Position numbers and translations under genes: made by a program. The notes beneath the pieces were generated by a model. That model was not told the origin of the DNA and searched no databases. It saw only the letters and a program-made list of their open reading frames with translations. Positions 6,733-11,297 of a stretch of 11,297 bases of DNA are shown piece after piece (position 1 is the first letter of the stretch; each line of letters starts with the position of its first letter). This DNA comes from Opitutia bacterium (GTDB lineage Bacteria; Verrucomicrobiota; Verrucomicrobiia; Opitutales; JANYEO01), in contig JANYEO010000238.1 of the NCBI GenBank assembly GCA_025363025.1, positions 1 to 11,297 of the forward strand, read 5' to 3'.

Positions 6733-8037
6733 ATGAAACGCCACGCGCACTTAGGAACAGTCTTTTTGACTCTGCTTATTGACCTTATTGGGTTTTCTCT
6801 TATTTTCCCCCTATTTCCGTCTATGCTCCAATATTACTTGGAACAAGAAGGCGGTAGCGGTTTCCTAGGAGCAAGTCTCTCTTTTCTAAGAAACTTAACC
6901 CCAGGGACAGGTCCACAATCGGACTTCCTCGTCACCGTCTTATTTGGAGGGTGTATGGCCGGGCTTTATTCGCTTCTACAATTTATTTTTGCGCCCATTT
7001 GGGGAGGGCTTTCTGACCGCGTTGGGCGCCGACCTATTGTGTTATCTAGTATCACGGGTACAGTTGTAGGCTATGCACTATGGGTTTTCTCCGGCTCGTT
7101 TGCACTCTTATTTGCCTCCCGCATGATAACCGGGGCTATGAGCGCCAATATGTCTGTGGCCACTGCGGCTGTTGCAGATTTAACTAGCAGTAAAGAACGC
7201 GCCAAAGGCATGGCCCTCATTGGCATTGCCTTTGGGCTCGGCTTTATTCTAGGGCCTACCATTGGAGGCTTCTCTGCTAAAATAAACTTACTCACCTACT
7301 ATCCGGGCTGGGCCACCTGGGGCATCAATCCTTTCTCAGTCCCTGCGCTCATCGCTTTGGCTCTCAGCTTACTCAACTTAATCTGGGTTTTGATGGCCTT
7401 TGGGGAAACATTGCCAAAATCAAAGCGGCTCATTCAGCCCTTAACAACTCCCTGGAAACGCTTTACCAGTTTCATTTACGCCCAAAACCCTTCCGTTCGA
7501 CAAGCCAGCTGGGTTAATTTTTGCTTCATTCTCGCCTTTAGCGGCATGGAGTTCAGCCTAAACTTCCTCGCTAAAGAGCGACTTGACTTTACCCCAGCTG
7601 AAAATGGCGGCCTATTTGCCTATGTCGGGCTCATCATGATTGCGACCCAAGGAGGACTCGTTCGTCGATTAGCCCCAAAATTTGGAGAAAAACCCCTTTG
7701 TCTAGCAGGCATGGTGATCGGGATCATGGGCTTTGTCGGGCTCTCCATGGCTCATACAAAAGGACTTTTCTTTTTAGCCGCTGGCTTTGTTGCTTTAGCG
7801 AGTGGACTCATGAACGCCCTTATGGCCCTTACGTCCCTTTACTCAACGGCTGATCATCAAGGCCGAGATATGGGTATTTTTCGCTCGGCAGCCTCCCTAG
7901 GGAGGGCGATTGGTCCTTTACTAGCGGCTTTTCTTTATTTTTGGGCAGGTTCTTTGACGACTTATGCAGGAGGCGCATTAGCCCTTATTTTACCATTGGC
8001 CCTGGCCTATAGACTGCCTGCCACAAAACAAAGCTGA
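6733..8037 (+). CDS. MFS transporter, TetA-like drug:H+ antiporter family (DHA1)
   Basis: Inner-membrane transporter of 434 residues, about 12 hydrophobic segments, probably a proton-coupled exporter. TM1 carries D17 in LLIDLIGFSLIFPLFP, as in TetA-like proteins. Motif A (GGLSDRVGRRP) is at 91-101 between TM2 and TM3, R130 begins the TM4 motif (RMITGAMSANM), and FILGPTIGG at 171-179 is the antiporter motif C. A degenerate second motif A is at 307-321. The TM1-TM2 loop (about 33-64) is long for the family and glycine-rich. It starts 25 bases behind coaD on the same strand, with no obvious functional link. The family is clear; similarity to TetA does not prove tetracycline export, and the substrate is unknown. 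Confidence 0.9.
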   Translation: MKRHAHLGTVFLTLLIDLIGFSLIFPLFPSMLQYYLEQEGGSGFLGASLSFLRNLTPGTGPQSDFLVTVLFGGCMAGLYSLLQFIFAPIWGGLSDRVGRRPIVLSSITGTVVGYALWVFSGSFALLFASRMITGAMSANMSVATAAVADLTSSKERAKGMALIGIAFGLGFILGPTIGGFSAKINLLTYYPGWATWGINPFSVPALIALALSLLNLIWVLMAFGETLPKSKRLIQPLTTPWKRFTSFIYAQNPSVRQASWVNFCFILAFSGMEFSLNFLAKERLDFTPAENGGLFAYVGLIMIATQGGLVRRLAPKFGEKPLCLAGMVIGIMGFVGLSMAHTKGLFFLAAGFVALASGLMNALMALTSLYSTADHQGRDMGIFRSAASLGRAIGPLLAAFLYFWAGSLTTYAGGALALILPLALAYRLPATKQS

Positions 8038-8114
8038 ATGTAAAAATAAAATATAGATATTTCAGTAAAATCTGCGAGTGAAAGCTTGACCGATGCCAAT
8101 AGAGCCTGACACAG

Positions 8115-8120
8115 TATAAA
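8115..8120 (+). promoter_or_regulatory. Possible -10 element (TATAAA) of the GreA-fusion gene
   Basis: TATAAA sits just before the structured leader. A TTGACC at 8086-8091 is 23 bases upstream, which is too far for a standard -35, so only the -10 part is suggestive. Transcription from here would begin near the GTGGGGG at 8128. Confidence 0.3.
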
Positions 8121-8132
8121 TTATTCAGTGGG

Positions 8133-8179
8133 GGACACGTACACCGGTTTTCACCAATCGAAACCGGGGAGGAGTGTTT
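8133..8179 (+). promoter_or_regulatory. Structured leader in front of the GreA-fusion gene
   Basis: CCGGTTT (8144-8150) pairs perfectly with AAACCGG (8161-8167) around a ten-base loop. An outer helix can form between GGACAC (8133-8138) and GTGTTT (8174-8179) with two G-U pairs. A purine run, GGGGAGGAG at 8166-8174, looks like a Shine-Dalgarno site but is 34 bases before the chosen ATG and partly paired in the hairpin. It does not match any riboswitch class I know. It could be a translational control element or chance pairing. Confidence 0.4.
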
Positions 8180-8208
8180 TCTGCGCAACGGACGAAAGAC
8201 TTGCCAAT

Positions 8209-10068
8209 ATGAACGAAACGGTCATTGATCAAATCATCGAACGTAACCCTAAACTCAAAGGGCTCCGTCAAAAACTAGAGGCCATGCGGCCCGGAACGTA
8301 CTGCCTGCACCCTAGCTGGGGCTTTGGTAAAATTTCTGCTTACGAACCGGCCGACAATCGCCTCATTATCGACTTTGAGGCCGATCGCCAAGGGCATGCG
8401 ATGGACCCTGCTTTTTGCGCAGACAAATTGGAACTACTCAAAAACGACAGCTTACTCGTTCGCAAACACACAGAAACAGCTGTCATTGAAGACCTAGCAA
8501 AAAACAACCCGGCAGAGCTAATAGCCCAGGCCTTAGCTACTTTCCCTAATCAAACCGCTTCTTCGGGAGAGCTTGAACGGCTCCTAGCAAAAGTTGTGGG
8601 CGACACACGCTTTAAAAAATGGTGGCTCAATGCACGCAAGCAAATCAATCAAGACGCCCGCATTGCTTGCCCTTCTCGCAAAACCGAGCCCTATATCCTT
8701 CGTGATGAACCTATCAAAATCGAAGACGAAATATTAGAAAATTTTTACGCAATCCGCAACCCACGCGAACAGATTTTAATAGCGGAAAAACTTCTTCACC
8801 TCTCTGGTAGCGTCGAGGCCATTGCCAGCGACCTGCCAAAAATCCTCGAAGTTTTAACCGAGGCCATTCAAAATGCACGCCAACTGTCTGATGCAGAACG
8901 GCTTCATGGTGTTTGGGTCCGTAATGACTTAGCTCGCCACCTCGAAGCAGATGTCGAGACACTAGAGCCTACTTCTTCTGCCTTACTTGAGCGTGCCAAA
9001 GACCGGTTGGCTGATGTCGCAGAAGCATTGCCTCCTACCTGCTATAAACGTTTTCTAAATCTACTTACCCGTGTCTATCCCGACACTTGGGTCGTAGTGG
9101 TACAAGATCTTTTACGCACCAGTAGCGGCAAATTCACCCAAGAGTGCATGGCTTACCTCGTCGATCAAAGCTTTGGTGAACGTTTGCAAGAAACCCTCTT
9201 AAAATGGCTAGACGAACAAAGCCTCAAAGGGCCTGTCATTACCTGGATTTTTAAAAACAGAGATAGCCGGAAGTTTGCAGCCGTCCTAAAGCCTTTGCTC
9301 ACACCTCGCCTCCTAGGCGCTGCCTTATACGCAATCGATTACGAGGCTTTGCAACTCAACACCAACCGCCGGATTCCCCTGGCTGAGTATTTAAGCGACG
9401 ATGCCGCTTTAGTTTCAGATTTATTAGCCAACGCTTCCCCAGAAACAGCGCACGACTTGGCTCACGCGCTCCTTTTAAGCCAAGGGTTTGAGGAATTGAC
9501 AAAAAAATCCCTCCTAGCCCGCTTTATCAAACGCTTCCCAACCATTCAGTCCCTCCTTACGTCTGATGGTCAAAAAGAAACGGAACGCTTAATTGTTTCC
9601 GCAGGCAGCTACGAAGGCCGGAAGAAAGAATATGAAGTCCTGGTCAGTGAAAAATTACCGGAGAACAAGCAAGCCATTGTCACAGCCCGCGAACATGGGG
9701 ACCTCAAGGAAAACTCCGAGTACAAAATGGCACGCCAGGATCAAGAAATCCTCCTCGCGCGCAAAGCCTTGCTTGAGTCCGAACTGGCCCGGGCCGTTGT
9801 AACAGATTTTACAGAAGCTCCTCTCAATGCGGTCGGTATCGGCTCTATCGTAGAACTTCTCGAAGGCTCAACGAAAAAAACCCACCACTTCGCCATTTTA
9901 GGGGCGTGGGATAGTGACCCTGCAAAAGATGTCCTCTCCTACAAAACACCGTTAGGCCAAGTCTTACTTTCTAAGAAAACAGGCGAAACCGTTGAAACCG
10001 TCATTGGGGATGCCCGCGAAACCTGGCAAATCAAAGGGATTAAACGCTGGGTAGATGAAAATGCTTAA
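8209..10068 (+). CDS. greA: GreA-type transcript cleavage factor with a long N-terminal extension, 619 residues
   Basis: Predicted elongation factor that rescues backtracked RNA polymerase by stimulating transcript cleavage. The last 160 residues (about 461-619) are a full GreA: a coiled-coil finger with AREHGDLKENSEY at 493-505, including acids D498 and E501 equivalent to D41 and E44 of E. coli GreA, then the FKBP-like domain with TPLGQVLLSKKTGE at 580-593. The first 460 residues are extra. They begin with a small barrel-like segment around HPSWGFGKI (34-42), which resembles polymerase-binding CarD/TRCF-type modules, followed by largely helical sequence with a KKWW patch at 136-139. Chlamydial and verrucomicrobial GreA proteins share this layout. 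I prefer the ATG at 8209; a GTG at 8128 would add 27 residues encoded by the structured leader. A strong terminator follows. Confidence 0.93.
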   Translation: MNETVIDQIIERNPKLKGLRQKLEAMRPGTYCLHPSWGFGKISAYEPADNRLIIDFEADRQGHAMDPAFCADKLELLKNDSLLVRKHTETAVIEDLAKNNPAELIAQALATFPNQTASSGELERLLAKVVGDTRFKKWWLNARKQINQDARIACPSRKTEPYILRDEPIKIEDEILENFYAIRNPREQILIAEKLLHLSGSVEAIASDLPKILEVLTEAIQNARQLSDAERLHGVWVRNDLARHLEADVETLEPTSSALLERAKDRLADVAEALPPTCYKRFLNLLTRVYPDTWVVVVQDLLRTSSGKFTQECMAYLVDQSFGERLQETLLKWLDEQSLKGPVITWIFKNRDSRKFAAVLKPLLTPRLLGAALYAIDYEALQLNTNRRIPLAEYLSDDAALVSDLLANASPETAHDLAHALLLSQGFEELTKKSLLARFIKRFPTIQSLLTSDGQKETERLIVSAGSYEGRKKEYEVLVSEKLPENKQAIVTAREHGDLKENSEYKMARQDQEILLARKALLESELARAVVTDFTEAPLNAVGIGSIVELLEGSTKKTHHFAILGAWDSDPAKDVLSYKTPLGQVLLSKKTGETVETVIGDARETWQIKGIKRWVDENA

Positions 10069-10097
10069 TCAATAAAAACGACTTCAAGCAACTCCGC

Positions 10098-10126
10098 AAA
10101 AAGAGCGCTCACCGGGCGCTCTTTTT
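10098..10126 (+). terminator. Rho-independent terminator of the GreA-fusion gene
   Basis: Perfect 11-bp inverted repeat, AAAAAGAGCGC (10098-10108) and GCGCTCTTTTT (10116-10126), with a seven-base loop and a T run at the end of the stem. It begins 30 bases after the stop codon. It separates this gene from cheW, which then needs its own promoter. Confidence 0.9.
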
Positions 10127-10131
10127 CGCTA

Positions 10132-10161
10132 TTGGCATTTGAAGAACATTTATGATATAAA
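10132..10161 (+). promoter_or_regulatory. Candidate sigma-70-type promoter of cheW
   Basis: TTGGCA (10132-10137), 18 bases, then TATAAA (10156-10161) with an extended TGn immediately before the -10. It lies between the preceding terminator and the cheW ATG 30 bases downstream, which is where a promoter is needed. Confidence 0.5.
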
Positions 10162-10191
10162 GACTCATACCAAGACCTGATACCCCTATTT

Positions 10192-10686
10192 ATGACTACC
10201 CCTACCCCTACCCTCAAAAACAAAGACAACAAGCATTTGACATTTTTCCTCAACGACGTCGAATACGGGATGAATATCCTAAAAGTACGGGAAATTATCT
10301 CGGCCACAGCCATCACTCCATTACCGAATAGCTCTGCTTTTTTAAAAGGCGTCATTAATTTGAGAGGCACTGTCATTCCTATTATCAATTTACGCCTACG
10401 CTTCGGATTACCTGAAGTAGAAGCAACCGAGGAAACCTGTATCATTGTTGTCGAAAAAATCCTCAGCACTGGCAAAATGATCCCCACGGGGCTACTTGTA
10501 GATGCAGTCAGCCGAGTATCCAATATTAATGCCTCCAATATCGGCAATTATGCTTCGGATCAAGTTAACCAAGACTATATCGTCGGCATCGCAAAAGACG
10601 AAGCCGGCGCCAATAAAATCTTGCTTGATATAGACCGCGTCCTACGGGATCAAGAGCCTTGCATTGCACGGGCCGCGCAAGCTTAA
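10192..10686 (+). CDS. cheW: CheW-like chemotaxis coupling protein
   Basis: Cytosolic scaffold of 164 residues that links chemoreceptors to the CheA kinase. The CheW fold spans about residues 15-155: TFFLNDVEYGMNILKVREII (17-36), ITPLPNSSAFLKGVINLRGTVIP (41-63) with the conserved NLRG arginine R58, IIVVE (84-88), TGLLVDAVSRV (99-109), YIVGIAK (129-135) and KILLDIDRVL (142-151). The length is normal for a single-domain CheW. No other chemotaxis gene is visible. The N terminus TPTPT is encoded by a short TACCCC repeat. The gene has its own candidate promoter after a terminator, and no Shine-Dalgarno is seen. It could serve a motility system or a chemosensory pathway of another kind. Confidence 0.93.
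   Translation: MTTPTPTLKNKDNKHLTFFLNDVEYGMNILKVREIISATAITPLPNSSAFLKGVINLRGTVIPIINLRLRFGLPEVEATEETCIIVVEKILSTGKMIPTGLLVDAVSRVSNINASNIGNYASDQVNQDYIVGIAKDEAGANKILLDIDRVLRDQEPCIARAAQA
10197..10213 (+). repeat. Short TACCCC hexamer repeat at the start of cheW
   Basis: Two full and one partial copy of TACCCC, encoding TPTPT at residues 3-7 of CheW; another TACCCCTA occurs just upstream at 10181-10188. Gain or loss of whole units would keep the frame. Confidence 0.5.
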
Positions 10687-10750
10687 AAGACCGCTTACTT
10701 AAGCTAACCCAAGGCTTGCGGTTCACCGATACACCTCCCACAAATAAGGG

Positions 10751-10978
10751 ATGTCACAATCCCTAGCTATTCACCCTTGGTCAGCTCCCGTCTGTGGAGA
10801 GGTAACACTACCAGGGTCAAAAAGTATAGCGGCCCGCGCCCTCATCCTGGGGGCCCTTAGCTCAGGCAAAACTACGCTAGAAGGGCTTCCAGTCTGCGAT
10901 GACACGCAAGCTATGATTCAAGGCCTGCAGGCCCTCGGTTTCATCATAGAAAATAACGACACCAAAGGCCACATCACC
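10751..10978 (+). CDS. aroA: EPSP synthase (3-phosphoshikimate 1-carboxyvinyltransferase), N-terminal 76 residues only
   Basis: The sixth shikimate-pathway enzyme, which condenses shikimate-3-phosphate with phosphoenolpyruvate. From the ATG at 10751, sixty-four bases after cheW, the frame reads IHPWSAPVCGEVTLPGSKS, then ARALILGAL and CDDTQAM. PGSKS is at 21-25 with substrate-binding K24 and S25, R29 follows, and the D50-D51 pair and the LQALGF segment (59-64) fit the family. After about residue 76 the similarity stops and the same open frame continues as tRNA-guanine transglycosylase. The true aroA should be about 430 residues. The cut is probably an assembly join, not a real truncation. AAGG lies almost touching the ATG, too close to be a standard ribosome site. 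Confidence 0.85.
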
Positions 10979-11297
10979 ACCGAGCCCGAGGCGCGAACGT
11001 CGATGGCGCTCAGCCTGCGCTGGGCCAGGCGCTGCATCACCGAATTTGAAAAGCTTGAAAACCCGAACGCGCTGTTCGGCATCGTCCAGGGCGGCATGTT
11101 CGAAGGCCTGCGACAGGAATCGCTGGACGCTCTGGTCGAACTCGACCTGCCCGGTTATGCGATCGGCGGCGTCAGCGTTGGCGAGCCCAAGGAGGAAATG
11201 CAGCGCATCATGGCGCACACACCGCACCGCCTGCCTGCCCACAAGCCGCGCTACCTGATGGGTGTAGGCACGCCGGAAGATCTGGTCGAAGGCGTGG
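10979..11297 (+). CDS. tgt: tRNA-guanine transglycosylase, internal fragment, probably from another organism
   Basis: About 106 residues of Tgt, the enzyme that exchanges guanine for preQ1 at the wobble position of certain tRNAs. Recognisable segments in order: EARTSMALSLRWARRC, NPNALFGIVQGGMFEGLR, GYAIGGVSVGEPKEEM and KPRYLMGVGTPEDLVEGV, which sits just before the nucleophile aspartate of the family. Both ends are missing: the N-terminal half is replaced by aroA and the C-terminal part lies beyond the window. Hand-counted G+C is about 65 percent over 10981-11280, against about 52 percent in the preceding 300 bases, and codons favour G or C at the third position. The wording of the motifs is closest to proteobacterial, perhaps betaproteobacterial, Tgt as I remember them. 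It is not a working gene as it stands. Confidence 0.88.

Noticed and set aside
10065..10547. A 160-codon minus-strand open frame over the terminator and cheW.
   Set aside because: It is a shadow of the clearly real cheW frame and crosses a strong terminator.
10690..10722. A possible hairpin between cheW and aroA (ACCGC with GCGGT, inner AAGC with GCTT).
   Set aside because: The stem has a one-sided six-base bulge and no T run follows, so it does not qualify as a terminator.
10877..11242. A 121-codon minus-strand open frame at the right end.
   Set aside because: It is antisense to recognisable aroA and tgt sequence and crosses the suspected join; long shadow frames are expected in high-G+C DNA.
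10751..11297. A novel bifunctional AroA-Tgt fusion protein.
   Set aside because: Both domains are incomplete at the join, G+C changes abruptly there, and neither active site would be complete. A chimeric assembly explains it better.

Overview
The window looks like a piece of a metagenomic contig from a bacterium of moderate G+C (hand counts of about 42 to 52 percent in sampled 300-base stretches). The best taxonomic hint is a 619-residue protein with a GreA transcript-cleavage domain at the C-terminal end of a long extra region. That layout is known from the PVC superphylum (Chlamydiae and Verrucomicrobiota). A CheW gene argues against a chlamydia, so I favour a verrucomicrobial, possibly Opitutae-like, host. 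This is inference. Most start codons have no clear Shine-Dalgarno sequence.

Layout from left to right. Minus strand, 1-3610: the N-terminal part of an amino-acid-type ABC ATPase cut by the window edge, a HAD phosphatase, and a large half-size ABC protein. The large ABC gene is out of frame with its own N-terminal segment because of a run of ten G (3523-3532 as C on the plus strand). Plus strand, 3724-4919: a Nif3/DUF34 protein coupled by an ATGA overlap to aroQ (type II dehydroquinase). Minus strand, 4902-6028: pgsA then pgpA, two consecutive steps of phosphatidylglycerol synthesis. Plus strand, 6207-10686: coaD, a TetA-like MFS transporter, the GreA fusion with a strong terminator behind it, and cheW with its own candidate promoter. 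Plus strand, 10751 to the end: the start of aroA (EPSP synthase).

At about 10970-10998 the aroA reading frame changes into an internal segment of tRNA-guanine transglycosylase (tgt). G+C jumps from about 52 to about 65 percent at the same point, and the segment looks proteobacterial. This is most simply a chimeric assembly join near a contig end, so the last 300 bases should not be assigned to this organism.

Most genes are housekeeping: PG lipid synthesis (pgsA, pgpA), CoA synthesis (coaD), the shikimate pathway (aroQ, aroA) and transcription fidelity (the GreA fusion). The most original parts are the homopolymer-disrupted ABC gene, which could be a phase-variable locus or a read error, and the GreA fusion with its structured leader. 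I did not find a clear new defence or mobile system.
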